64,000 bases of DNA from Bacillus glycinifermentans (GCF_001042475.2 NZ_LECW02000021.1:124001-188000); one strand, 5' to 3'; positions 18,776 to 28,384 are shown, counted from the stretch's first letter. Program-made: numbers and translations. Notes: generated from the sequence alone by a model not told the origin.

Positions 18776-18907
18776 ATGCTCAAGGATTTGGGAAGACGCG
18801 TGGCCATTACCGCTATCTTAAGCGGCATCATTTTAGGCGGGATCAGTGTTTCGCTCAGCAACATGCCGAGCTCTCCCCCCGGCCAGACAGCCAAAATAAA
18901 CCGCTGA
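18776..18907 (+). CDS. ykpC: YkpC small membrane protein
   Basis: 43 residues. A short positively charged start (MLKDLGRR), one hydrophobic helix (about 9-27) and a Pro/Ser tail. Follows mreBH by 73 bases with AAGGAGGAAG before ATG, as ykpC does in B. subtilis. Function unknown; possibly co-expressed with mreBH. Confidence 0.8.
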   Translation: MLKDLGRRVAITAILSGIILGGISVSLSNMPSSPPGQTAKINR

Positions 18908-18944
18908 AAAAGTTCGCAGCCTGCCCGCTGCGAACTTTTTATTT
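18907..18944 (+). terminator. Terminator of mreBH-ykpC
   Basis: AAAAGTTCGCAGC pairs with GCTGCGAACTTTTT across a 6-base loop, followed by ATTTT. Confidence 0.85.
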
Positions 18945-18996
18945 TGAGTCAAAATTTGTTATGATGTTATGGACAATAAAGGAGGTTTTTGCAAAC

Positions 18997-20229
18997 ATGA
19001 GTTCATTTACCGATAAACTTAGTAAATACGCCCAGCTTGTCGCAGAAGTAGGCGTCAACGTCCAAAAGGGACAGCATGTCGTGATCAACGCTTCGACAGA
19101 GAATCGCGACTTCGTCCGCCTGCTCGTAAAAAGCGCATATGAAAGAGGAGCAAAACATGTGACAGTCCGCTGGCAGGATGACGTCGTCACCAGACTGAAA
19201 TTTGAGCTTGCGCCAACAGAAGCGTTCGAAGAGTATCCGGAATGGGAAGCAAAAGGCATGGAAACGCTCGCCAATGAGGGTGCAGCATTTATTTCGATTG
19301 TCTCATCAGGCCCCGACCTTTTGAAAGGAATCGATTCAAAACGGATTGCGACACAGCAAAAAGCGGCCGGAAAAGCTTTGCATACATACAGACAAATGAT
19401 TCAGTCCGATAAAGTGAGCTGGACTGTCGTGGCAGCCCCCTCTCCTGCATGGGCGAAAAAAGTGTTCCCTGAAAGCAGCGAAGAAAAAGCGGTGCAAATG
19501 CTTTGGGACGAAATTTTCAAGACGACCCGCGTCGACCGCGAAGACCCGGTCAAAGCATGGAAAGAGCACGACCAGACGCTTCGTGATAAAGTGAGCGTTT
19601 TAAACGAAAGGCATTATCAGGCCCTTCATTATAAAGCGAAAGGCACGGACCTCACGATTGAACTTCCTGAAAAACACGTCTGGGTCGGGGCCGGAAGCGT
19701 CAATGAAAAGGGCGATGAATTCATGGCCAACATGCCGACGGAAGAGGTGTTTACCGCTCCGAAAAAAGACGGGGTGAACGGAACCGTTTCGAGCACAAAA
19801 CCGCTGAGCTACGGAGGAAACATCATCGACGGCTTTACGCTGACATTTGAAAACGGACGGATTACCGATGTCAAAGCAGAGCAGGGCGAGGATATTTTAA
19901 AAGAGCTGGTCGAGACGGACGAAGGCTCGCACTACCTGGGCGAAGTCGCACTGGTCGCCCACGATTCGCCGATCTCAAAATCAAATATCCTGTTTTATAA
20001 CACGCTGTTTGACGAAAATGCTTCAAATCACCTTGCCATAGGAAGCGGATATGCGTTCAACATCGAAGGCGGCAAAGAAATGACGCGCGAACAGCTGGCA
20101 AAGGAAGGATTGAACGAAAGCATCACCCATGTCGATTTTATGATCGGCTCCGGCGAAATGGACATCGACGGAATCACGGCCGACGGAAAAAGAGAACCGA
20201 TCTTCCGCAACGGCAATTGGGCTTTATAA
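18997..20229 (+). CDS. ampS: M29 family aminopeptidase AmpS
   Basis: 410 residues. Metallo-aminopeptidase of the thermophilic AmpT/AmpS/PepS family (cobalt or zinc). Seen: QHVVINAS near the N-terminus, the metal-ligand region ELPEKHVWVGAG, NMPTEEVFTAP, HYLGEVALV, NHLAIGSGY and HVDFMIGSGEMDIDG. The ATG at 18997 follows AAAGGAGGTTTTTGCAAAC and gives the B. subtilis length. Confidence 0.93.
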   Translation: MSSFTDKLSKYAQLVAEVGVNVQKGQHVVINASTENRDFVRLLVKSAYERGAKHVTVRWQDDVVTRLKFELAPTEAFEEYPEWEAKGMETLANEGAAFISIVSSGPDLLKGIDSKRIATQQKAAGKALHTYRQMIQSDKVSWTVVAAPSPAWAKKVFPESSEEKAVQMLWDEIFKTTRVDREDPVKAWKEHDQTLRDKVSVLNERHYQALHYKAKGTDLTIELPEKHVWVGAGSVNEKGDEFMANMPTEEVFTAPKKDGVNGTVSSTKPLSYGGNIIDGFTLTFENGRITDVKAEQGEDILKELVETDEGSHYLGEVALVAHDSPISKSNILFYNTLFDENASNHLAIGSGYAFNIEGGKEMTREQLAKEGLNESITHVDFMIGSGEMDIDGITADGKREPIFRNGNWAL

Positions 20230-20253
20230 GGCTGACACATCCGCATATGCGAG

Positions 20254-20280
20254 AAGGGCTTCAAATGGAAGCCCTTTTTA
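20254..20280 (+). terminator. Terminator of ampS
   Basis: AAGGGCTTC (20254-20262) pairs with GGAAGCCCTT (20267-20276), then TTTTA. Confidence 0.8.
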
Positions 20281-20460
20281 TGATGTTCCGCCCGGAAACT
20301 GTCCGTTTTTGTACAGAATGTTTCCAACCGGCGCAATTATCCTGACGCTTCCATTCATTTACAAAATTCTAAAACGGTTTAAGGTTTTAAGATTTTGTCA
20401 TCCTTTCAGCGTGACCCGAAACCCTTATAGTCTAGGAAGGCTGAGCATCGGACTTTCACA

Positions 20461-20515
20461 GGACGTGATGACGACGGTGTTCGGACAGGACGTCCGGGCA
20501 CTTAACCGTCGTTCC
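20461..20515. other. Hairpin module 1 of the element
   Basis: Outer stem GACGACG (20470-20476) pairs with CGTCGTT (20507-20513). Inner stem GTGTTCGGAC (20477-20486) pairs with GTCCGGGCAC (20492-20501) around a 5-base loop. A TTAAC bulge lies on the 3' side. It is preceded by GGACGTGAT and followed by CC. Confidence 0.75.
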
Positions 20516-20523
20516 CTATCTAA

Positions 20524-20578
20524 GGATGTGATGACGGCGGCGTTCAGGCAGGGCGCCTGAGCGTTTAGCCGCCGTTCC
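20524..20578. other. Hairpin module 2 of the element
   Basis: Outer stem GACGGCG (20533-20539) pairs with CGCCGTT (20570-20576). Inner stem GCGTTCAGGC (20540-20549) pairs with GCCTGAGCGT (20555-20564) around a 5-base loop. The 3'-side bulge reads TTAGC. It is preceded by GGATGTGAT. Compared with module 1, several pairs changed on both sides and stayed paired. Confidence 0.75.
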
Positions 20579-20642
20579 TTTCTTATTCGTGAGCACCGAC
20601 TTAGCAGGCCTGGCAACGAATGCAAGGGTTTGTCGACACGCT

Positions 20643-20669
20643 GAAAGCCCGCCGAAGAGGCGGGCTTTC
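20643..20669. terminator. GC-rich hairpin downstream of ykpA
   Basis: GAAAGCCCGCC (20643-20653) pairs with GGCGGGCTTTC (20659-20669). T tracts are short on both sides. Its left arm shares GAAAG with the right end of the 245-bp element, so the two structures compete partly. Confidence 0.6.
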
Positions 20670-20672
20670 GTG

Positions 20673-22316
<1,644 letters not shown>

Positions 22317-22453
22317 TCATTAAAAAGAGTATAACACGAATAGTCTTTAAGAGAAATGCTTTGCTTTTTTACAATAAAGTTTTAAAGCAATATGAACACT
22401 TGCATCTATGTTGTTACAATATGTTACAATTAATGTGGATTGGGGGATGGAAT

Positions 22454-22696
22454 ATGAATATAAAAGATGATCCTGAAATTAAAAGATGGATAAACATGAG
22501 GCCGTGGCATGCGCTGTTCGTCTCGCTCGCGATGGTGATTTCCACGATGTCGATCGGATTTTTTAAAGGCTATGATATGTGGACGACGGACTTTCTTATT
22601 TTTTCGTGCCTTTTAGCCTTTTTCGGCCTTCTTGTAGGCTGGCTCCAAAAGATATATTATAAAAAAGTAATGTTCGGGGAAAACACGGAAAATTAG
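22454..22696 (+). CDS. Small two-helix membrane protein
   Basis: 80 residues with a hydrophilic head (MNIKDDPEIKRWINMRPWH) and two hydrophobic helices (about 22-40 and 47-66), ending in a charged tail. TGGGGGATGG precedes ATG. Forms a two-gene unit with the next small membrane protein, 12 bases downstream. B. subtilis has ykoA, a small membrane protein, in this place; which of the two corresponds to it is unclear. Confidence 0.65.
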   Translation: MNIKDDPEIKRWINMRPWHALFVSLAMVISTMSIGFFKGYDMWTTDFLIFSCLLAFFGLLVGWLQKIYYKKVMFGENTEN

Positions 22697-22708
22697 ACGG
22701 AGGAAAAC

Positions 22709-22978
22709 ATGAAGCTTATCACTCTGACAGAATACTGCATGTTTATTTTTTTTACCGGGGTATATGTGGCGGTAACCGGTTTTACAGCGCGCGATCTCGG
22801 CCTTTATCTCGGAATCGCCATCATTTATACGTTCGTACATATCGCAGCAAAGCGCATGCTGACAAAGCACGGAAAAGAAGCCGCCGACATCAAGCTCTTC
22901 TACAGCGTGCTCCTTATTACAGCTTCGGTGTTCATTACCGTGCTGTTTATTATAGTACTGGCATCATTCTCATCATAA
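22709..22978 (+). CDS. Small three-helix membrane protein (possible YkoA)
   Basis: 89 residues, three predicted transmembrane helices (about 8-24, 28-44, 62-86) with few charged loops. GACGGAGG precedes ATG by 6 bases. Immediately follows the 80-residue membrane protein, so the two may work together. No enzymatic motif seen; function unknown. Confidence 0.65.
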   Translation: MKLITLTEYCMFIFFTGVYVAVTGFTARDLGLYLGIAIIYTFVHIAAKRMLTKHGKEAADIKLFYSVLLITASVFITVLFIIVLASFSS

Positions 22979-22981
22979 AAG

Positions 22982-23023
22982 AAAAAACGCCTGGCGTCCG
23001 ATGCGGACGTCAGGCGTTTTTTT
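22982..23023. terminator. Bidirectional terminator
   Basis: An 18-bp stem with one mismatch, AAAAAACGCCTGGCGTCC (22982-22999) with GGACGTCAGGCGTTTTTT (23005-23022), shared by the small membrane genes and sipT. Confidence 0.88.
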
Positions 23024-23582
23024 AATCTGTTTTTCGGATTTCATTAAACGGGAAAAACACAAATTCCGATGTCCCGGCTATCCGCTTTTTATCAATCAGC
23101 CCGAGGCCGTTCCGGCTGTCCATCGATCTCTGGCGGTTGTCGCCCATCACGAAGTACTTGCCTTCAGGAACTTTGACAGGACCGAAGTCACCGGTCAGCT
23201 TCACCCCGACTTCCTCAGCTTCTTTTTTGTTGTGCGAAAGATACGGCTCATCCACTTTCTTCCCGTTAATGAGAAGCGTGTCATCCTTCATTTGCACAGT
23301 ATCTCCCGGCAGACCGATCAGGCGTTTGACATAGTGGACATTTTTTTCATCGCCGTCGATAATGACGATGTCTCCCCGCTTCAATTCCCCGGCGTATTTC
23401 ACCGTTTTATAAACAAACAAGCGTTCCCCGTCGTGGAGCGTCGGGTCCATCGATGTCCCTTCGACTAAATACGGCTCGAATAAAAACGTCCTGATCAATA
23501 GAGCCAGAGCGACTGCAATGACAATGGCTTTTACCCATTCAAAGAGAGAACTTTTCTTTTTGGCGGATTTTTCTTCAGTCAA
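23022..23582 (-). CDS. sipT: Type I signal peptidase SipT
   Basis: 186 residues. Cleaves signal peptides of secreted proteins at the outer face of the membrane. One N-terminal transmembrane anchor (about 15-33), catalytic Ser44 in EGTSMDPTL, catalytic Lys86 in HYVKRLIG, and box E GDNRQRSMDSR. Among the several Bacillus enzymes the place beside fruA and ykpA identifies SipT, a major peptidase. Stop codon lies in the shared terminator. Confidence 0.93.
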   Translation of the reverse strand: MTEEKSAKKKSSLFEWVKAIVIAVALALLIRTFLFEPYLVEGTSMDPTLHDGERLFVYKTVKYAGELKRGDIVIIDGDEKNVHYVKRLIGLPGDTVQMKDDTLLINGKKVDEPYLSHNKKEAEEVGVKLTGDFGPVKVPEGKYFVMGDNRQRSMDSRNGLGLIDKKRIAGTSEFVFFPFNEIRKTD

Positions 23583-23692
23583 AACGCTTCCTCCTAAAAC
23601 AGTCTATCACGCAAAATATCGGCTTTTCCTATACTTTATCATAAGTCATGGGATATTTCCTAATTCGCATGCCTTCTGCCGGAAAAAACAGT

Positions 23693-23732
23693 AAAAAAGA
23701 AAGTGCCGCAGAGAGAACAAAGCGGCACTTTC
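23693..23732 (-). terminator. Terminator of the fru operon
   Basis: On the minus strand GAAAGTGCCGC pairs with GCGGCACTTTC, followed by CTTTTTT-type sequence (23693-23698). Confidence 0.85.
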
Positions 23733-23741
23733 TAGCACTTA

Positions 23742-25631
23742 TTATTCAGCTGGAACCGGCTTTTTCAAGATGCCGAGCAAGACAGCTGTCACAACCGCTC
23801 CGATCAGGACGCTCACCAAATAGAGAAGCGGATGGTTTGTTGTCAGGAAGACGAACACTCCTCCGTGCGGAGCAGGAAGCGTGACTCGGAAAAATTGAGA
23901 CAATCCGCCTCCGATTGCTGATCCGATTACACAAGCAGGGATAACCCGTGCCGGATCGGCTGCCGCAAACGGAATCGCACCTTCTGTGATAAATGACGCA
24001 CCCATGAAATAGCAAGTAATACCAGCTTCACGGTCGCGTTTTGAAAATTTGTTTTTAAAGATCGTTGTTGCCAGCGCGATGCCAAGCGGAGGAACCATAC
24101 CGCCCGCCATAATAGCAGCGTGAGGACCGAAGTTTCCGGCGTCAATCATCGCAATCCCGAACGTAAAGGCCGCTTTGTTGATCGGACCTCCCATATCGAT
24201 CGCCATCATACCGCCCAAAATGATTCCCATTAAAACAAGGTTTCCTGTTCCAAGGCCTTCAAGCCAGTGCGTCAATCCGTCCATTATCATCTTGACCGGC
24301 GTATTGACGACATAATGCATGATAATTCCTGTAAAGAAGATACCGAATAACGGGTAGATTAAAACAGGCTTCAATCCGTCAAGCACTTGCGGAAGACCTG
24401 CAAATACTTTTTTCAAGAGAACGACGATGTAACCGGCAAGGAAACCGGCAATTAATCCGCCCAAGAATCCTGCATCAGCCTGTGTTGCCATAAAACCGCC
24501 GACCATACCAGGCGCAAAACCAGGGCGGTCTGCAATGCTCATCGCAATAAATCCGGCCAATACTGCAACGATTAATTTCAAGGCGTTTCCGCCGCCGATC
24601 GCATTTAACGCAGCCGCAAATTCATTATAAGAAGGGTCTCCAGGCTTCGCTGAGTTAATGCCCCAGAAGAACGAAATAGCAACTAAAATCCCGCCGCCTA
24701 CGACAAACGGAAGCATGTTGCTGACACCGCTCATCAAATGCTTGTAGAAGGCATTTCCTGCGCCGGATTTTCCTTTTGCTTCACCTTCATCATTTTGGGA
24801 AGCGCCGCCGCCTTGATAAATAGGCGCATCTTGTTTGAGCGCCTGCTCAATCAGTTCTTTTGGACGTCTGATCCCCGCTGTCACCGGCACTTCGATGACG
24901 TGTTTGCCGTTGAAGCGTTCCATCTCAACCTGTTTATCGGCAGCAACGATGATCGCGACTGCGTCTTCGATTTCCTGTGCTGTCAATTTATTTTTCACAC
25001 CGCTGGAGCCGTTTGTTTCAACTTTGATGTCAACGCCCATTTCTTTTGCTTTTTCCTTCAAAGCGTCAGCGGCCATGAACGTGTGCGCGATTCCCGTCGG
25101 ACACGCCGTAACCGCGAGGATTTTTCCTTTTGCAGAAGGAGCTTGAGCCTCTTCAGCCTGCTCTTCTTCTTCATCATCTTTATCATGCATGTTGATGATG
25201 TCAATGATTTCGTCTTCAGTTGCTGCTTCAAGAAGCTGCTTGCGGATTTCTTCCCGCATGAGCAATGTTGACAGCCTTGACAGCGCTTCGAGGTGCGTGT
25301 TATTCGCCCCTTCAGTTGCTGCGATCATGAATACCAAATGGCTTGGCTGTCCGTCCAAAGATTCGTAATCAACGCCTTCTTTTGAACGTCCGAAAGCGAT
25401 CGCCGGCTCTTTTACGCTGGCCGTTTTCGCATGGGGGATGGCAATGCCTTCGCCGATCCCTGTGGAGCTTTGTTTTTCACGGTTGATGACCGCTTCTTTG
25501 TAGCCTTCTTTATCATTTAACTTTCCGGCTTGATCCAAAACCGTTACCATTTCTTCAATAACGTTTTCTTTCTTGCTGCTCTCAAGGCTTAGTTTGATCG
25601 TATGCTTCGTGAGTAGCTCTGTGATTTTCAT
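23742..25631 (-). CDS. fruA: PTS fructose transporter, EIIABC
   Basis: 629 residues. Imports fructose and phosphorylates it at C1. Domain order IIA-IIB-IIC: IIA (1-145) with phospho-His67 in IAIPHAKT, an acidic linker (150-165), IIB (168-265) with Cys177 in AVTACPTGIAHT, and the membrane IIC domain (from about 295) with roughly ten helices. Third gene of fruRKA, 13 bases after fruK. Confidence 0.96.
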   Translation of the reverse strand: MKITELLTKHTIKLSLESSKKENVIEEMVTVLDQAGKLNDKEGYKEAVINREKQSSTGIGEGIAIPHAKTASVKEPAIAFGRSKEGVDYESLDGQPSHLVFMIAATEGANNTHLEALSRLSTLLMREEIRKQLLEAATEDEIIDIINMHDKDDEEEEQAEEAQAPSAKGKILAVTACPTGIAHTFMAADALKEKAKEMGVDIKVETNGSSGVKNKLTAQEIEDAVAIIVAADKQVEMERFNGKHVIEVPVTAGIRRPKELIEQALKQDAPIYQGGGASQNDEGEAKGKSGAGNAFYKHLMSGVSNMLPFVVGGGILVAISFFWGINSAKPGDPSYNEFAAALNAIGGGNALKLIVAVLAGFIAMSIADRPGFAPGMVGGFMATQADAGFLGGLIAGFLAGYIVVLLKKVFAGLPQVLDGLKPVLIYPLFGIFFTGIIMHYVVNTPVKMIMDGLTHWLEGLGTGNLVLMGIILGGMMAIDMGGPINKAAFTFGIAMIDAGNFGPHAAIMAGGMVPPLGIALATTIFKNKFSKRDREAGITCYFMGASFITEGAIPFAAADPARVIPACVIGSAIGGGLSQFFRVTLPAPHGGVFVFLTTNHPLLYLVSVLIGAVVTAVLLGILKKPVPAE

Positions 25632-25644
25632 AACCTTTCCTCCT

Positions 25645-26556
25645 TTAGATGGCTTTGACCTGAACTTCAGGAAGCAGCTTGTGTACCAGCTCTTCCGTTC
25701 CGAGTTCTTCTGAGAAAGCCGTAGCGCTCCCTGAAGCGACCCCTAACCGAAAAGCCTCTTCGATGCCCAGCCGCTTTTCGATGCCGGCAAGAAAACCGGC
25801 AACCACTGAATCTCCCGCGCCGACAGAGTTTACGAGTTTTCCTTTAGGAACGGTTGCGTGATATACCCGATCTTTCGTAAACAGCAGAGCTCCTTCTCCA
25901 GCCATGGAAACGATGGCGTTTTCCGCTCCTTGTTCGATCAGTTTTTTTCCGTAAGGAACCGCTTCCTCAGCTGTGTGAATCGTCGTCTGGAACATTTCTC
26001 CGAGCTCATGGTGATTCGGCTTCATTAAAAGCGGATTCATTTCCGGGGCCTTTAAAAGCGCTTCTCCAGAGATGTCAACAACAACCCTGACGTTTTTCTC
26101 CTTGCATTTTGCAGCAATCTTTTCATACGTGTCTTGAGGAAGTGAAGCGGGAATGCTGCCTGCCAATACGACGATATCCCCTTCCTGCATATCTGAAAAC
26201 TGATCTAAAAACGCCGCAAAATCTTCGTCGGTGATCGACGGGCCCTGTCCATTGATTTCCGTTTCGTCGCCCGTTTTCAGCTTTACATTGATCCGGGTAT
26301 CGCCATTTACCTCATGAAAGGCTGTCTCAAGCTTTTCTTCTTCCAAAAATGACTTGATATATCCCCCGGTAAAACCGCCGACAAAACCGAGAACCTTTGA
26401 TGGCACATGGTGTCTGTTTAATACCCTTGAGACGTTGATGCCTTTGCCCCCCGGATATTTCGAATCATAAGCTGAACGATTTAATCCGCCCAAGGAAAAG
26501 TTTTCAACGTGAACAATGTAGTCGACTGATGGGTTGAGAGTTACAGTGTAAATCAT
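25645..26556 (-). CDS. fruK: 1-Phosphofructokinase
   Basis: 303 residues. Converts fructose-1-phosphate to fructose-1,6-bisphosphate. PfkB/ribokinase fold: GGKGINVSR near residue 37 and the catalytic anion-hole motif SVGAGDSVVAGF. Its ATG overlaps the fruR stop codon in ATGA, indicating coupled translation. Confidence 0.96.
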   Translation of the reverse strand: MIYTVTLNPSVDYIVHVENFSLGGLNRSAYDSKYPGGKGINVSRVLNRHHVPSKVLGFVGGFTGGYIKSFLEEEKLETAFHEVNGDTRINVKLKTGDETEINGQGPSITDEDFAAFLDQFSDMQEGDIVVLAGSIPASLPQDTYEKIAAKCKEKNVRVVVDISGEALLKAPEMNPLLMKPNHHELGEMFQTTIHTAEEAVPYGKKLIEQGAENAIVSMAGEGALLFTKDRVYHATVPKGKLVNSVGAGDSVVAGFLAGIEKRLGIEEAFRLGVASGSATAFSEELGTEELVHKLLPEVQVKAI

Positions 26557-27308
26557 GTTTTCACTACCTTTACGACAGTTTTTTCTTGATAGTTATCGAA
26601 TGAATGCTTTGCAGATCCTGCTGTAATGATCGTTGCTTCGTCTAAACTTGCAAAGGCAGAAAAAGACATTTCCCCAAACTTGGAAGCATCGGCTAAAATG
26701 AAGGCTTTTTTCGCCTGTTTGACAGCTTTTGCTTTCAGGAGTGCTTCCTCGGGATCGGGCGTTGTATATCCCGCTTCCTTATGAATGCCGTTGACGCCGA
26801 TAAAGCTCTTGTCAAACCGGTACTGGCCGATGGCCGAAAGAGCGGAGCCGCCCACGATCGCACCGGTTTTATGCTTTACCTGTCCGCCTAATAAGTAGAA
26901 TGTAATGCCTTTTTGGATTAATGCCTCGATATGCATGACTCCGTTTGTGACGACGATTATATCCTTCTCTTGATCTATAAAGTCGATCATTTGCAAGGTG
27001 GTCGTCCCGGCATCTAAATAAATGCAATCGCCTTCTTCAAGAAGAGAGGCCGCTTCCTTGGCGATGTTTTTCTTTTCATGAAGGTTTTTGGATGATTTCT
27101 CAAGCATATCAGGCTCCGTCCGAATGTCGGACAGCCTTGATGCCCCTCCATGAACGCGCTTTAAATATCCGCGGGCTTCCAGCGTCGACAAATCTCTTCT
27201 GATCGTTGACTCAGATGCTTTTGTCAAGTTCATTAAATACTGGATTTTCACGACATCATGCTTTTTGATCTCGTCGATGATCAGCTGATGCCGTTCGGGA
27301 GTCAACAC
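26553..27308 (-). CDS. fruR: DeoR-family repressor FruR
   Basis: 251 residues from the GTG at 27308, the B. subtilis length. N-terminal winged helix (LTPERHQLIIDEIKKH..SESTIRRDLSTLEARG) and the C-terminal sugar-phosphate sensing domain with YLDAGTTT and VTNG. Represses the operon it heads; fructose-1-phosphate is the likely inducer. AGGGGTGG lies just upstream. A further in-frame ATG 10 codons upstream has no ribosome site. Confidence 0.93.
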   Translation of the reverse strand: MLTPERHQLIIDEIKKHDVVKIQYLMNLTKASESTIRRDLSTLEARGYLKRVHGGASRLSDIRTEPDMLEKSSKNLHEKKNIAKEAASLLEEGDCIYLDAGTTTLQMIDFIDQEKDIIVVTNGVMHIEALIQKGITFYLLGGQVKHKTGAIVGGSALSAIGQYRFDKSFIGVNGIHKEAGYTTPDPEEALLKAKAVKQAKKAFILADASKFGEMSFSAFASLDEATIITAGSAKHSFDNYQEKTVVKVVKT

Positions 27309-27353
27309 ATTACCACCCCTCTTTGAAAACGCCTTCATTTCACTTACAATTCT

Positions 27354-27382
27354 ATTGTAAACGCTTTTTCGACATAACTCAA
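27354..27382 (-). promoter_or_regulatory. fruR promoter
   Basis: TTGAGT (27377-27382), 17-base spacer, TACAAT (27354-27359) on the minus strand. AAGCGTTTACA inside it is a good 3' half of a cre site, so CcpA control is plausible. Confidence 0.7.
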
Positions 27383-27383
27383 C

Positions 27384-27427
27384 AAAAATCTTTCAAATTC
27401 ATTCAATAACCATCAAAATCCTTCACA
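27384..27427 (-). promoter_or_regulatory. Direct repeats, candidate FruR operators
   Basis: On the minus strand TTTGAAAGATTTTT (27384-27397) and TGTGAAGGATTTTG (27414-27427) match at 11 of 14 positions and are 30 bases apart, about three helical turns, just upstream of the -35 box. DeoR-type repressors commonly use such spaced repeats. Confidence 0.45.
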
Positions 27428-27547
27428 TTTTAACATCTTAACGCGATATATACCATTTGTAAACTGTATAAGCGATAAAAATCCGCAAAAATATGTGACA
27501 TTATTATGATCTATTCATGCTCCATTCATTCGGGATAAACAATAGAA

Positions 27548-27568
27548 CCTCATGCACAAGGCATGAGG
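27548..27568 (-). terminator. Weak terminator-like hairpin after the YIP1 gene
   Basis: CCTCATGC (27548-27555) pairs with GCATGAGG (27561-27568); the minus-strand tail TTCTATTG is only moderately T-rich. Confidence 0.45.
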
Positions 27569-27587
27569 CTGACAAAGGCCGGTTCCG

Positions 27588-28241
27588 TTAACTAGGTGAA
27601 TTTATTAATAAAAGAAGAAGCATCCCGTATAAATAAGCCAAAAGAAGCTTAAGGATAAATAAAACGGCCACTCCGATCCATGCCGCCCGCTTTGAAGATC
27701 CGCCCGCTTTTTGCAGGCCGATCGCCGTTAGGGCAAATGACCAGATCGTAAAGATGTCGCAGGCGTTTAAAACGGTCCCAAGCGGTTCCTCGGCAGGAAT
27801 CAATCCGTCCAGCGCCGTTACCGAAAAGACGATGTCGGAACCCGTCAAATAATAAATGACGTTGATGATAATGTCCCTAATGGCTGGGATGAAATTGACA
27901 AAAACGATTAACGAAAGCATCGTGATAAAATTTGTTTTTCCTCCGCCGATTTTCGCAAGCAGCCATAGCACTAAAGCACCAAGCACGAAGAAAATGACCG
28001 ATTGGAAAATATTACGGACGATAATTGCAGTGCTTCTTACAGTGTTTAAATCCTCTTGACCGAATATGGCACTTTTGGAGATGACGAGATAGGCGGCCAA
28101 GGCTGATAATACAGCTACGATGATCATCGGCAGCCAGATGGCGGGCCGTTCTCTCATTCTTTCAAATTGCTTGGCGGGACTTGTGATGAGGCCGATTAAA
28201 GACGGCTTTTTTTCTTTTGCTGTTTCTATCGTTGCTTCCAC
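27588..28241 (-). CDS. YIP1-domain membrane protein, YknW paralogue
   Basis: 217 residues with a YIP1 domain: a cytoplasmic head containing GLITSPAKQFERMRERPAIW and five or so membrane helices. The same head (GILTSPGEQFERIKTKPAIW) occurs in yknW at 31395-32075, so the two are paralogues flanking yknXYZ. GTG start with AGGAGG 8 bases upstream. It lies 143 bases after yknZ behind a strong terminator, so it has its own promoter. May assist the same exporter or another one; not part of the B. subtilis operon as I know it. Confidence 0.75.
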   Translation of the reverse strand: MEATIETAKEKKPSLIGLITSPAKQFERMRERPAIWLPMIIVAVLSALAAYLVISKSAIFGQEDLNTVRSTAIIVRNIFQSVIFFVLGALVLWLLAKIGGGKTNFITMLSLIVFVNFIPAIRDIIINVIYYLTGSDIVFSVTALDGLIPAEEPLGTVLNACDIFTIWSFALTAIGLQKAGGSSKRAAWIGVAVLFILKLLLAYLYGMLLLLLINSPS

Positions 28242-28351
28242 TTTCTAATTCCTCCTGAAAATTCCTTTTTATGAATAAAGACAATACCCAGTCTAACATT
28301 TATCAGACTAAGTTTTATTAAAATCAGCTTAATTTTGTTTTAAATTCCAAT

Positions 28352-28382
28352 AAAAAAAGACCGCTCGTCAAACGGTCTTTTC
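28352..28382 (-). terminator. Terminator of yknWXYZ
   Basis: On the minus strand AAAGACCG pairs with CGGTCTTT around a 9-base loop, followed by seven T (28352-28358). Confidence 0.85.
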
Positions 28383-28384
28383 GT

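Larger units (their letters stand above)
20403..20647. repeat. 245-bp terminal-inverted-repeat element or structured RNA
   Basis: Non-coding. The ends are perfect 11-bp inverted repeats, CTTTCAGCGTG (20403-20413) and CACGCTGAAAG (20637-20647), followed inward by a second pair AAACCCTT (20419-20426) and AAGGGTTT (20624-20631). Inside are two tandem hairpin modules at 20461-20515 and 20524-20578 and an ATTCGT/ACGAAT stem (20585-20590, 20615-20620). The element sits between convergent ampS and ykpA. No long reading frame is credible. It could be a MITE-like repeat or a large structured RNA; no second copy is in this window. The strand of any transcript is not evident. Confidence 0.7.

Noticed and set aside
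20309-20625. Reading frames across the 245-bp element
   Set aside because: They follow the repeated hairpins, are repetitive on both strands and have no ribosome site; the structure explains the open frames.
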